Source of the DNA: a bacterium 1xD42-67
GTDB lineage: Bacteria; Bacillota; Clostridia; Oscillospirales; Oscillospiraceae
Direction of reading: 5' to 3'
Length of the DNA stretch: 64,000 nt
Assembly (NCBI GenBank): GCA_003612335.1
Contig: RAYO01000012.1
Coordinates: 62,001 to 126,000, forward strand
The notes under the pieces are model-generated. The model had not been told where the DNA came from. It saw only the letters and a program-made list of their open reading frames with translations, and did not search any database. A program made the position numbers and the translations under genes. Within the stretch, counting starts at the first letter, position 1; the number at the start of each line of letters is the position of its first letter. This document shows positions 50,648 through 59,312 of this stretch, piece after piece.

Positions 50648-50670
50648 TCCCCCGCCGGATCCCGGCACAC

Positions 50671-50709
50671 AGCACAGCCCCGCTCCCGTTTCGGGAGCGG
50701 GGCTGTGCT
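50671..50709. terminator. Strong bidirectional terminator
   Basis: A perfect 18-bp stem, AGCACAGCCCCGCTCCCG and its complement, with loop TTT. It separates the sigma-54 locus from the convergent Ter-associated operon. Confidence 0.85.
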
Positions 50710-50756
50710 GCATAGGGGCAAGAGACCTCTGGCTGAGCGGGCCCATACCAGGCGCG

Positions 50757-52127
50757 CTAGACCAGTCCTCTGACGAACCGGGCGATCGTCTGGCAGTCCA
50801 CGGCCAGGTTCAGGTTCTGTCCATCGTCATACCCGGCGGTGATCAGGCCGATCAGATCCCCATACATGTCCAACAGGGCGCCGCCGCTGCTGCCGTGGGA
50901 GACGGGGGCGGTGAACTGGATCATGGACACCTTCTCCATATCCCGAAAGCCTGAGATGATCCCGTCGGAGACCGAGTTGAACAGCCCCAGGGGGCTGCCG
51001 ATGGCCACCACCTTCTGTCCCCGCACCAGTCTCCTGGTCCCGTCGGAGATGGGGATCGGCTTCCTGCGCTTCTCCATGCGCAGGACCGCCAGGTCGAAGT
51101 CCTGGTGGTATTTGATGAGCTCGCTGGTGTAGAAGATATCCGTCTCCTCCTCCAGGAGGATCCCATAGTAGCGCCCGCCGTTCACCACATGGAGGTTGGT
51201 GAGCACATACCCCTTATCGCTGACGATCACGCCGGAGCCCGTCTTGAAGCACTGGTCCCGATCGTCGAAGACCTTCAGCATCACCACAGAGGAGGCGGAC
51301 CGGGCCAGTTCCTCGAACTCCAGGGGCTGGCGGGCCCCTCCGGCAGTGGCAGGCCCTCTGGGGGGCGTCCCAGGGGCGGGGCGGTCCCGCTCCGGCCTGC
51401 GGACGGCGTCCACAGAGATCGTGGGCCTGCCGCTGCGGGGGACCTCCTGCCTCTCCCTCTCCACGGGGCGGGGAGCCGGGGCGGGCGGGGCGGCCTTCAC
51501 CGGGAGGGACAGCCCCAGCAGCTCCCGATCCTCCACCGCCGCCTCCCCCGTGGGGCTGATATAGAGCACGTCGCAGCCCAAAAGGAACAGCAGGTACAGG
51601 AACAGGTATCCCGCCAGCTTCACCGTCCCGCCGCAGGCGAACTTGGGGAAGCGGTCCATCTTCACGGTCTCTGTGAAGAGGACGGGGAAATATGTATCGA
51701 TCCAGTAGAGGATCTTCACGGCGAAGTTGCGCAGGATAGCGTCCTCGCTCCGCCCCCGGACCCGCCGGAACTGCTCCACGATCTGGCGGAAGCCCTCTTC
51801 CAGGGCCTCCTGCCAGATCCGGTTCTCGAAGCGGAAGGGGAACCGGACCTGGCCCCCGCCATACAGCTCCACATACCGGGCCGCCTCTCCGGCGGGGATC
51901 TGGCTCCTCAAAGCCGGCTCGAATGCCCGGCCGCCGCGCCCGCCCTGGCCGGCCCAGGCCCGGAGCCTGTCCATGTCCCTGGCGCAGCTCTGTCCGCCTG
52001 CGTATCGGAGGAAAAACGTCTCCTTGGTGAAGTTGGAATATCTCCCGTCCAGCAGCATGAAGCTCTCCAGCGCATCGCCGCCGGGGGCCCTGACTGCCGT
52101 TCGGAACTGCTGCCTGAAGTCGTTCAT
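50757..52127 (-). CDS. Trypsin-like protease with N-terminal YceG-like module
   Basis: A 456-residue chimera. Residues about 128-205 (ILRNFAVKILYWIDTYF...PKFACGG...FLLGCDVLYISPTGE) repeat a module also found in the YceG protein at 53337. A Pro/Arg-rich linker (about 208-270) follows, then an S1C trypsin-like protease with H313 (LTNLHVV), D345 (DFDLAVL) and S414 (HGSSGGAL). There is no PDZ domain and no signal peptide, so it probably acts in the cytoplasm or at the membrane face. It follows the C-C bond lyase gene by 44 bp with AAAGGAG before the ATG. Confidence 0.8.
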   Translation of the reverse strand: MNDFRQQFRTAVRAPGGDALESFMLLDGRYSNFTKETFFLRYAGGQSCARDMDRLRAWAGQGGRGGRAFEPALRSQIPAGEAARYVELYGGGQVRFPFRFENRIWQEALEEGFRQIVEQFRRVRGRSEDAILRNFAVKILYWIDTYFPVLFTETVKMDRFPKFACGGTVKLAGYLFLYLLFLLGCDVLYISPTGEAAVEDRELLGLSLPVKAAPPAPAPRPVERERQEVPRSGRPTISVDAVRRPERDRPAPGTPPRGPATAGGARQPLEFEELARSASSVVMLKVFDDRDQCFKTGSGVIVSDKGYVLTNLHVVNGGRYYGILLEEETDIFYTSELIKYHQDFDLAVLRMEKRRKPIPISDGTRRLVRGQKVVAIGSPLGLFNSVSDGIISGFRDMEKVSMIQFTAPVSHGSSGGALLDMYGDLIGLITAGYDDGQNLNLAVDCQTIARFVRGLV

Positions 52128-52171
52128 GATGCGACGCTCCTTTGTGGATCAGGATATCGGGCCGGTCTCTG

Positions 52172-53131
52172 TCAGTCCTTCACGCCGTAGATCCGGGCCA
52201 GCTGGAGGGTCCGCTCCGCCCAGCGGGAGTGGGTGTTGTACTCGTTCATGCGGACCGCCCCGGCGCTGGAGGACACCAGACTGGGGCTGTCGGGGTCCCA
52301 GCCCAGGATCTGTTCTGCGTCCCGGCAGTCGGCGGCGGAGACCTTCAGGCAGTCGTTGACCACCGGGATCTGACTGGGGTGGATCACCGTCTTGCCCACG
52401 AAGCCGCACAGCAGGTCCAGCTGGACCTCCCGCCGCAGGCCCTCCTCCCAGCCGGGCCCGGCATAATACTCCCAGACCGGACCGGACACCACATAGCGGG
52501 GGGCGAAGGTGGCCACGATATCGGTGAGCAGGCCGGCCACCGGCCGCAGGTCGTAGATCGTCTCGCCAACGTGCCGCCGCAGACCGAAGACTTGGCACAG
52601 GTCGTTCCCTCCCACCCGGATGTTCAAGATCCGGTCCGAGACCTCCTCCAGCCGGTCCCTCACCTGGGCCAGGCCATCATACCGGCGGCTCAGATCGATC
52701 ATCGCCGGCGCCTCCAGGATGGGCATGTAGCAGTAGTCCCCATCGCGGCCCATCTCCCGGATCGTCCGGAGATACGCATCGCAGTTCTCTGTGAAGAACT
52801 TGGGCAGGATGAAGCCGGTCAGCAGCCCGCCGAAGACCGAGAAGACATCCGCCAGCTCCTCCATCTGCCGGGGGGAGCGGACCCGGACGAAGACCGGCGG
52901 GAGACGGAGCTCCTCCTCCCGCGCCGCGGCGGCGAGCTGGGACAGGGTGTGATACAGCATCCGCTCCGCCTCCTCCACGGCCTCCTCCCGGACGGTGTCC
53001 TCCAGGCAGAAGGCCAGGGAGAAGGGACGGGGGATGCGCTGCTGCCGCAGAGCGTCTGCGATGTGGCTGTGCATGTTGGCGGGGCAGTACAGCAGAGGCC
53101 CCACCTCGAGGCCGGCGATCCTTCGACTCAT
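52172..53131 (-). CDS. CitE-like C-C bond lyase of Ter clusters
   Basis: A 319-residue TIM-barrel protein related to HpcH/HpaI aldolases and citrate lyase beta. Motifs are RPFSLAFCLEDTV, PPVFVRVRSPRQM, GFILPKFF, MPILEAPAMIDLS, LNIRVGGNDLCQVFGLR and GKTVIHPSQIPVVN. This matches the C-C bond lyase family that accompanies Ter biosynthetic genes. ATG at 53131 is used; a GTG at 53155 would add 8 residues. It is divergent from the yceG-telA-terD operon. It presumably makes or breaks a C-C bond in the unknown Ter metabolite. Confidence 0.82.
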   Translation of the reverse strand: MSRRIAGLEVGPLLYCPANMHSHIADALRQQRIPRPFSLAFCLEDTVREEAVEEAERMLYHTLSQLAAAAREEELRLPPVFVRVRSPRQMEELADVFSVFGGLLTGFILPKFFTENCDAYLRTIREMGRDGDYCYMPILEAPAMIDLSRRYDGLAQVRDRLEEVSDRILNIRVGGNDLCQVFGLRRHVGETIYDLRPVAGLLTDIVATFAPRYVVSGPVWEYYAGPGWEEGLRREVQLDLLCGFVGKTVIHPSQIPVVNDCLKVSAADCRDAEQILGWDPDSPSLVSSSAGAVRMNEYNTHSRWAERTLQLARIYGVKD

Positions 53132-53267
53132 ATCCAGATGAACCTCTCTATCCACATGTGATGGCCCAAACAGGCAGAGATGATTATATCACAAAAGAGC
53201 AGACTTTGGAACAGGGGATCTTGCGCCGGGGAGAAAAACGGGAAAGAAGTTTTTTTGGATCTTTTTG

Positions 53268-53296
53268 TTGAAAATGTTGATAGTATGTGGTATAGT
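53268..53296 (+). promoter_or_regulatory. Promoter of the yceG-telA-terD operon
   Basis: TTGAAA (53268-53273), 17 bp, TATAGT (53291-53296), 40 bp before the yceG ATG. The surrounding DNA is AT-rich compared with the genes on both sides. Confidence 0.7.
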
Positions 53297-53336
53297 ATCA
53301 GGCAAGGCCCGACGGTATGACTACTAAAGAGGGACT

Positions 53337-55607
53337 ATGGACATTATGTTTCGACAGGCAGCATTAAAAGATCTGGACAGCTATTTCGCTCCCCTTGCCC
53401 AACGACAGGGGAAGTGCGTCTATTTTTACCGGTTCCCAGGGACCTCCCCGGAGGTGGACGCTTTTCTCCGGCGATACTACGAGGCGGCCCGGCGCAGCGG
53501 CGTCGTCATCGACGGCCGCCTCCCCAATCCGGACACCCGCCAGCTGGCCTATTTCTCCGAGATGATGGGGATGGACTTCCAGCTGGACAAGGGCTTCCTG
53601 TCCGCCCGGCTGGGCAAATGGCTGCCCCGCATGTCCCCCGCCCAGCGGGAGGCGGTGGCCGGGGCGGTCTTCGCCACCCTGGAGGACCTGGCCCGCCAGG
53701 GCAAGAACGAGAACATGCTGCGCAACGCATATATCAAATATATGTGTTGGCTATACTACAGATTCGAGAGGATCGTGAACCAGCTGGGGGCGGACCAGCC
53801 GCCCAAGATCCTCTACGACGGCGCGGCCGGCCACTATGAGCTCCAGCTGCTCACCGTCCTGTCCAGGGCCGGAGCGGACATCGTGCTGCTGGAGCGGGAG
53901 GGAGACGGCGGCTATGCCAAGCTGGATCCCTCCTCCGCCTTTTCCCGGCTGTATCAGGCCGCCGGACTGGTCCCCTTCCCTCCCGGCTCCAGCCTGAAGG
54001 AGCTCCAGGAAACCCTGGCCCGGGAGGCGGACCGCCAGCGCCTGTATGGGCCCCCTCCCCACACCTCCCCCTGCACCAACGCATGGATGGACGCGCCGGC
54101 ACTGAGCCAGGCGCTCACCAGCGCAGGGACCCGGGGGGAGGATCCCCACTTCTTTTACAACTGCTTCATCGCCCAGTACGGCGTGGAGGACAAACTCACC
54201 TTCTCCGGCGACCTCTTCGCCTTCTATCAGCGGCTGAAGAGCGAGAAACGGCGGGTCTGTGTGGTCAGCGGCGGGATCCGTCCCCCCGCTCCGGAGGAGA
54301 TCGGGGCCATCCGCCGGAAGAACTACTCCACCATCGAGCAGATGGCCGGCGACCTGGTCCAGAACATCCGGTGCTCTGACCCGGAGCTCCAGCGCCTCAT
54401 GGTCCGGGCCTTCCTGGACATCATGCTGGAGGGGGACGGGCAGACGAGCACGACCAAGGCCACCAACCAGGCGGTCTACCTCCTGTGCTGGCTCCGGCGC
54501 TGGCAGAAGGAGCTCTTCGACCACTGGCGGATGCCGGAGATCTCGGTGTTCCTCCTCTTCGGCGGATGCACCACCGAGCACGAGGCCCGCTTCCTCCGCC
54601 TGCTGGCCAGGCTCCCGGTGGACGTCCTCCTCCTCCAGCCCGACCTGAACAAGGGGAGCTGCCTGAACGATCCCGCTCTGCTGGAGCTGCGCTGTCCCGG
54701 CTCCCTGCCTATGGATGCCTTCCCGTCAGAGCCCTCCCAGATCCGGGTGCGCACGGCGGCCTATCAGGCGGAGCGGGACCTGGATGACATGATGTACCGG
54801 GACTCGGGGCTCTACCGGGACCGGCAGTATGCCAAGGCGGAGAGCGTCACCCTGAAGGTCATGTATGAGGAGATCGCCATCCTCTGGGATCAGGAGCTGA
54901 AATACCGCCCCTCCTTCCAGGTCATGGGGGACACGGTGGCCCTCCCCGTCCTGCTGGAGAAGATCTGCGGGGTGAAGGACGGCCAGACCGGCCCATATTG
55001 GCAGGACATCAAAAAGCTGATCACACCGGACACGGTCCTGGTCCCCCGGATCCCGTGGATCAGGCCCACAGACCCCAACCCCATGAAGGCCTGCGCCGCC
55101 CAGTTCCTGCAAAACGGGAAGCTGCTGAAACGAAGGATCGCAGAGCACAAGTCCTACCCCTATAAGATCCTCCGAAAGGAGATGCAGGACTACCTGCTGG
55201 ACAAGCTCCAGCTCCTGCTGGATCAGCGGATCGTGGCGGGCACCTTCGAGAACGGCACGGAATACACCACCGTCGCTGTGGCCCTGGCTCTGGACAAGGA
55301 GCTCCTCCGGCTGATCCAGCGGTTCGACTTCACCAAGAAGAACCCGAAGGTGGTGGCGATCGCCGCTGCGGAGGAGGTCCTGTCCCTGGAGGACAGCATC
55401 CTGTTCGCCTATCTGAATCTGATCGGGTTCGACATCCTGTTCTTCGTCCCCACAGGATATCAGTGCATCGAGGGGCACTTCCGCCACCCCTTCGCCAACG
55501 AGCAGCAGATCGGCGAATATCTATACGACCTGTCCCCCCCGGATCTGAGCGCACCGCCGGGACGGGGCCGGAACCCGATCAGAAAACTATTTGGAAGGAG
55601 TCGTTGA
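53337..55607 (+). CDS. yceG: YceG-family Ter component
   Basis: A 756-residue protein of the YceG family found beside TelA and TerD in Firmicutes. Two related internal modules are visible: about 128-205 (NAYIKYMCWLYYRFERIVNQLG...PKILYDGAAGHYELQLLTVLSRAGADIVLLEREGDGGYAKLDP) and about 378-470 (VYLLCWLRRWQKELFDHW...ISVFLLFGGCTTEHEARFLRLLARLPVDVLLLQPDLN). The protein is required for resistance phenotypes in related operons, but its chemistry is unknown. AAGAGGG precedes the ATG, and a good promoter lies upstream. Confidence 0.85.
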   Translation: MDIMFRQAALKDLDSYFAPLAQRQGKCVYFYRFPGTSPEVDAFLRRYYEAARRSGVVIDGRLPNPDTRQLAYFSEMMGMDFQLDKGFLSARLGKWLPRMSPAQREAVAGAVFATLEDLARQGKNENMLRNAYIKYMCWLYYRFERIVNQLGADQPPKILYDGAAGHYELQLLTVLSRAGADIVLLEREGDGGYAKLDPSSAFSRLYQAAGLVPFPPGSSLKELQETLAREADRQRLYGPPPHTSPCTNAWMDAPALSQALTSAGTRGEDPHFFYNCFIAQYGVEDKLTFSGDLFAFYQRLKSEKRRVCVVSGGIRPPAPEEIGAIRRKNYSTIEQMAGDLVQNIRCSDPELQRLMVRAFLDIMLEGDGQTSTTKATNQAVYLLCWLRRWQKELFDHWRMPEISVFLLFGGCTTEHEARFLRLLARLPVDVLLLQPDLNKGSCLNDPALLELRCPGSLPMDAFPSEPSQIRVRTAAYQAERDLDDMMYRDSGLYRDRQYAKAESVTLKVMYEEIAILWDQELKYRPSFQVMGDTVALPVLLEKICGVKDGQTGPYWQDIKKLITPDTVLVPRIPWIRPTDPNPMKACAAQFLQNGKLLKRRIAEHKSYPYKILRKEMQDYLLDKLQLLLDQRIVAGTFENGTEYTTVAVALALDKELLRLIQRFDFTKKNPKVVAIAAAEEVLSLEDSILFAYLNLIGFDILFFVPTGYQCIEGHFRHPFANEQQIGEYLYDLSPPDLSAPPGRGRNPIRKLFGRSR

Positions 55608-55611
55608 GTCT

Positions 55612-56754
55612 ATGGGATTGAATTTTCGCGGCGCCCCCGCCGGAGCCGGCCAGCCCCCCGAGGTGGTGGCCGTCCAGGAGGCCGAGGAGGTCCAGCAGTA
55701 CGACATCCAGGCCGACCGGGAGCAGATGACCAAGCTGATGGTCAACTCCCCGGAGGTGGATGCGATCACCAGCCAGATCGAGGTATACGACCTGGAGTCC
55801 ATCGTCTCCTTCGGCAGCGGGGCGGCCGAGGAGATCTCCAAGTGCTCCGATGCGATCCTCAACAGCATGGATATGTCCCAGCTGGACGGCTCCAGCGCTA
55901 TGCTCACCACCCTGGCCAAGATCATGGACAAGTTCGATATCGAGGAGATCAAGGACGACCCCGGCCTGCTGGGCAAGATCTTCGGCGGGATGCGCAAGAA
56001 GCTGGACAAGATCCTGGCCAAATACCACACTATGGGCGAGGAGGTGGACAAGATCTATGTCCAGCTCAAGCAGTATGAGTCCGAGATCAAGCAGTCCAAC
56101 CGCAAGCTGGAGGAGATGTTCCAGGCCAACGTGACCTATTACCACGAGCTGGTGAAGTATATCCTGGCCGGGGAGCAGGGCTGTCACGAGCTGGAGGCGT
56201 TCATCGCCCAGCGCCGCTCCGACATGGAGACCACGGGAGACACCTCGATCCAGTTCGAGCTGACCTCCCTGGAGCAGGCCCTGATGATGCTGGAGCAGCG
56301 TACTCAGGACCTGCGCACCGCCGAGAGCGTGGCCATGCAGTCCATCCCCATGATCAAGACCATGCAGTTCAGCAACATGAACCTGGTGCGGAAGATCAAC
56401 TCCGCCTTCATCATCACCCTGCCCGTCTTCAAACAGGCGCTGACCCAGGCCATCATGCTCAAGCGCCAGCGCATCCAGGCCGAGGCCATGTCCGCCCTGG
56501 ACGCCAAGACCAACGAGATGCTGATCCGGAACGCGCAGAACACCGCCGAGCAGTCCAAGATGACCGCCCGCCTGGCCTCGGGCAGCTCCATCAAGATCGA
56601 GACCCTGGAGAAGACTTGGCAGACCATCGTCTCCGGCATCGACGAGACCCGGCAGATCCAGGAGAACGCCCGCAGACAGCGGATCGAAGACCAGAAGCGC
56701 CTGGAGACGATCAAGACGGACTTCAACAGAAGATATCACATACCCAAGAAGTGA
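55612..56754 (+). CDS. telA: Toxic anion resistance protein TelA
   Basis: A 380-residue, highly helical protein of the TelA/KlaA family: GSGAAEEISKCSDAILNSMD near the N-terminus, LAKYHTMGEEVDKIYVQLKQYES coiled coil, and the conserved SIPMIKTMQFSNMNLVRKINSAFIITLPVFKQALTQAIMLKRQRIQ. Linked to tellurite and other envelope stresses, possibly as a membrane-associated scaffold with TerD proteins. ATG at 55612 lies 11 nt after GGAAGGAG; an in-frame TTG at 55591 is less likely. It is between yceG and the terD genes. Confidence 0.93.
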   Translation: MGLNFRGAPAGAGQPPEVVAVQEAEEVQQYDIQADREQMTKLMVNSPEVDAITSQIEVYDLESIVSFGSGAAEEISKCSDAILNSMDMSQLDGSSAMLTTLAKIMDKFDIEEIKDDPGLLGKIFGGMRKKLDKILAKYHTMGEEVDKIYVQLKQYESEIKQSNRKLEEMFQANVTYYHELVKYILAGEQGCHELEAFIAQRRSDMETTGDTSIQFELTSLEQALMMLEQRTQDLRTAESVAMQSIPMIKTMQFSNMNLVRKINSAFIITLPVFKQALTQAIMLKRQRIQAEAMSALDAKTNEMLIRNAQNTAEQSKMTARLASGSSIKIETLEKTWQTIVSGIDETRQIQENARRQRIEDQKRLETIKTDFNRRYHIPKK

Positions 56755-56784
56755 TACCACAATATAAAAACGGAGGGACCGAAT

Positions 56785-57366
56785 ATGGCGATCAATTTGA
56801 GCAAGGGACAAAAAGTGGACCTGACCAAGGGCAATCCAGGGCTGTCCAAGATCCTGGTGGGCCTGGGCTGGGACGTGAACGCCTTCGACTCGGGCGCGGC
56901 CTTCGACCTGGACGCCGCAGCCTTCATGGTGGGCAGCAGCGGCAAGTGCCCCACCGAGAAGGAGTTCATCTTCTACGGCAACCTGGAGCATCCCAGCGGC
57001 GCCCTGAAGCACATGGGGGACAACCTCACCGGCGAGGGGGATGGAGACGACGAGCAGATCGTGGTAGAGCTGGCCCAGGTGCCCGCCAGTGTGGAGCGCA
57101 TCGCCTTCACCGTCACCATCTACGACGCTGAGAGCCGCCGCCAGAATTTTGGCCAGGTGTCCAACGCCTATATCCACATCCAGGACATGACCTCCGGCGC
57201 CGACCTGATCCGCTACGACCTGGGGGAGGACTTCTCCATCGAGACGGCGATCGTGGTGGGCGAGCTGTACCGCCACAACGGCGAGTGGAAGTTCAACGCC
57301 ATCGGCAGCGGCTTCCAGGGGGGCCTGGCCGCCCTGTGCGGCCACTATGGGATCGACGTAGCTTGA
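56785..57366 (+). CDS. terD: TerD-family protein 1
   Basis: A 193-residue TerD-domain protein: [22 protein letters not shown] and [13 protein letters not shown] are the acidic calcium-binding loops of the family, and [36 protein letters not shown] is the conserved C-terminal half. TerD proteins bind Ca2+ and are thought to act with TelA/TerC at the membrane under stress. GGAGGG precedes the ATG. First of four tandem homologues. Confidence 0.95.
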   Translation: MAINLSKGQKVDLTKGNPGLSKILVGLGWDVNAFDSGAAFDLDAAAFMVGSSGKCPTEKEFIFYGNLEHPSGALKHMGDNLTGEGDGDDEQIVVELAQVPASVERIAFTVTIYDAESRRQNFGQVSNAYIHIQDMTSGADLIRYDLGEDFSIETAIVVGELYRHNGEWKFNAIGSGFQGGLAALCGHYGIDVA

Positions 57367-57382
57367 ACAGGGAGGGACAGAT

Positions 57383-57964
57383 ATGCCTATCAGTTTGAAA
57401 AAGGGCCAGAAGGTCAGCCTGACCAAGGACGCCCCCGGCCTGACCAGGGTGGTCGTGGGCCTGGGCTGGGATGTGAACGCCTATGACACCGGCGGGGACT
57501 TCGACCTGGACGCCGCAGCGTTCCTGCTGGGGGACAGCGGCCGGGCGGCCAGCTCCGACGACTTCGTCTTCTACGGCAACCTGAAGCACACCTCCGGCGG
57601 CGTGGAGCACCAGGGCGACAACCTCACCGGCGCCGGCGACGGAGACGACGAGCAGATCAAGGTGGACCTGACCAAGGTGCCCGATCCGGTCGCCCGCATC
57701 GCCTTCACCGCCACGATCTATGAGGCGGAGGAGCGCCGGCAGAATTTCGGCATGGTCAGCAACGCCTTCATCCGGATCTACAACGAGGCCAGCGGCGAGG
57801 AGCTGCTGCGCTACGACCTGGGAGAGGATTTCTCCATCGAGACCGCCGTGGTCTTCGGCGAGCTCTATAAGAACAACGGCGAGTGGAAATTCAACGCCAT
57901 CGGCAGCGGCTACCAGGGCGGCTTGGCGGCCCTGTGCGCCAACTATGGCGTAGACGTGGGATAA
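57383..57964 (+). CDS. terD: TerD-family protein 2
   Basis: A 193-residue homologue, the closest paralogue of protein 1, with the same acidic loops ([23 protein letters not shown]) and C-terminal block ([32 protein letters not shown]). It lies 16 bp after the first gene with GGGAGGG. A recent tandem duplication is likely. Its retained acidic residues imply Ca2+ binding. Confidence 0.95.
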   Translation: MPISLKKGQKVSLTKDAPGLTRVVVGLGWDVNAYDTGGDFDLDAAAFLLGDSGRAASSDDFVFYGNLKHTSGGVEHQGDNLTGAGDGDDEQIKVDLTKVPDPVARIAFTATIYEAEERRQNFGMVSNAFIRIYNEASGEELLRYDLGEDFSIETAVVFGELYKNNGEWKFNAIGSGYQGGLAALCANYGVDVG

Positions 57965-57978
57965 GGAGTGGTATTCAA

Positions 57979-58584
57979 ATGGCTATCAGTCTGGAAAAAG
58001 GGAAAAAGGTCAGTCTGAAAAAGGGGCGCTCCGCTGGACTGGGGGAGATCCTCGTCAATCTGAACTGGAACACCAAGCCCGCTAAGAAGGGCCTCTTCGG
58101 CATGTTCGGCGGCGGCTCCCAGGGGATCGACCTGGACCTGGGGTGTCTCTTCGAGCTCAAGGACGGACGCAAGGGCGTGGTCCAGGCCCTGGGCAACGCC
58201 TTCGGCTCCCTCCATCAGCCCCCCTACATCGCCCTGGACGGAGACGACCGCACCGGCGCAGTGACCACAGGGGAGAACCTGCGGATCGACGGCGACCAGA
58301 TCTCCTTCTTCAAGCGGATCCTGGTATACACCTTCATCTACGAGGGGGCCGCCAACTGGCAGCAGGCCGACGCTACCGTCACCATCAAATACCCCGGGGC
58401 CGAGGACCTGATCGTCAAGATGGATTCCTACAACTCCAACGACGTCATGTGCGGTCTGGTGCTCCTGGAGAACGTCAACGACGAGACCTTCAGCGTGGAG
58501 AAGATCGTCCAGTTCTACCCCGGACATCCCCAGCTGGACGCCGCGTTCCACTGGGGCCTGCAGTGGCGGGCCGGCAGAAAGTGA
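57979..58584 (+). CDS. Divergent TerD-family protein 3
   Basis: A 201-residue TerD-fold protein that differs most from its neighbours. It has the insertion KKGLFGMFGGGSQGIDLDLGCLFELKDG, and its central loop reads LDGDDRTGAVTTGENLRIDGDQ. It lacks the usual [12 protein letters not shown] and the GEWKFNAIG block. It may be a TerA/TerF-like accessory rather than a Ca2+-binding TerD. ATG at 57979 follows AAGGAG; upstream frame extension overlaps terD2 and is rejected. Confidence 0.85.
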   Translation: MAISLEKGKKVSLKKGRSAGLGEILVNLNWNTKPAKKGLFGMFGGGSQGIDLDLGCLFELKDGRKGVVQALGNAFGSLHQPPYIALDGDDRTGAVTTGENLRIDGDQISFFKRILVYTFIYEGAANWQQADATVTIKYPGAEDLIVKMDSYNSNDVMCGLVLLENVNDETFSVEKIVQFYPGHPQLDAAFHWGLQWRAGRK

Positions 58585-58604
58585 TCGGATAGGAGGATAT
58601 CGAG

Positions 58605-59201
58605 ATGTCTGTGAGTTTACAGAAGGGCCAGAAGGTCAGCCTGACCAAGGACAATGCCGGGCTGAGCACCGTGGTCGTGGGCCTGGGCTGGGACGAGGTC
58701 CAGAAAAAGGGCCTGCTGGGCGGGCTGTTCGGCGGCGGGCAGCAGGAGATCGACTGCGACGCCTCCGCGCTGATGCTGCGCAGCGGCAAGCTGGTGGACA
58801 AGATGGACGTGGTCTTTTTCGGGAACCTGACCCATCCCACCGGCACGGTCCGCCATATGGGCGACAACCTCACCGGCGCCGGCGACGGGGACGACGAGCA
58901 GATCGTCATCGACCTGGCCCATGTTCCGGCGGAGTACGACCGGATCGTGCTGGTGGTGAACATCTATCAGGCGGTCCAGCGGCATCAGCACTTCGGGATG
59001 ATCCGCAACGCTTTCATCCGCATCGTGGACGCCCGGACCAATCAGGAGCTGTGCAAGTATAACTTGTCCGAGAACTACGACAACATGACCGCCATGATCT
59101 TCGGCGAGGTCTACCGCCACAACGGCGAGTGGAAGTTCAACGCCATCGGACAGGCCACCACCGACCCGGGCCTGGGCGAACTGATCGGCCGGTATGTATA
59201 A
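58605..59201 (+). CDS. terD: TerD-family protein 4
   Basis: A 198-residue TerD protein combining features of the others. It has a GLLGGLFGGGQQEIDCDASALML insertion like protein 3, but an intact [13 protein letters not shown] loop and [14 protein letters not shown] block. It is last of the four tandem genes and is followed by a terminator hairpin at 59256. It may be intermediate between the two subgroups. Confidence 0.93.
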   Translation: MSVSLQKGQKVSLTKDNAGLSTVVVGLGWDEVQKKGLLGGLFGGGQQEIDCDASALMLRSGKLVDKMDVVFFGNLTHPTGTVRHMGDNLTGAGDGDDEQIVIDLAHVPAEYDRIVLVVNIYQAVQRHQHFGMIRNAFIRIVDARTNQELCKYNLSENYDNMTAMIFGEVYRHNGEWKFNAIGQATTDPGLGELIGRYV

Positions 59202-59255
59202 ACGGGCCTCCCTTTGGCGACCATGGTATAGAGACTGACTGATGCTTGAATCACA

Positions 59256-59288
59256 GGAAAGAGGAGGGCTTCAAGCCCCCCTCTTTCC
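59256..59288 (+). terminator. Terminator after the terD genes
   Basis: A 15-position stem with one mismatch (GGAAAGAGGAGGGCT against AGCCCCCCTCTTTCC), loop TCA, followed by CAATTTTT. It lies between terD4 and the Ca2+-ATPase gene, so the ATPase may be expressed partly by read-through. Confidence 0.75.
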
Positions 59289-59312
59289 CAATTTTTCAGA
59301 GGAGAAGATCCT

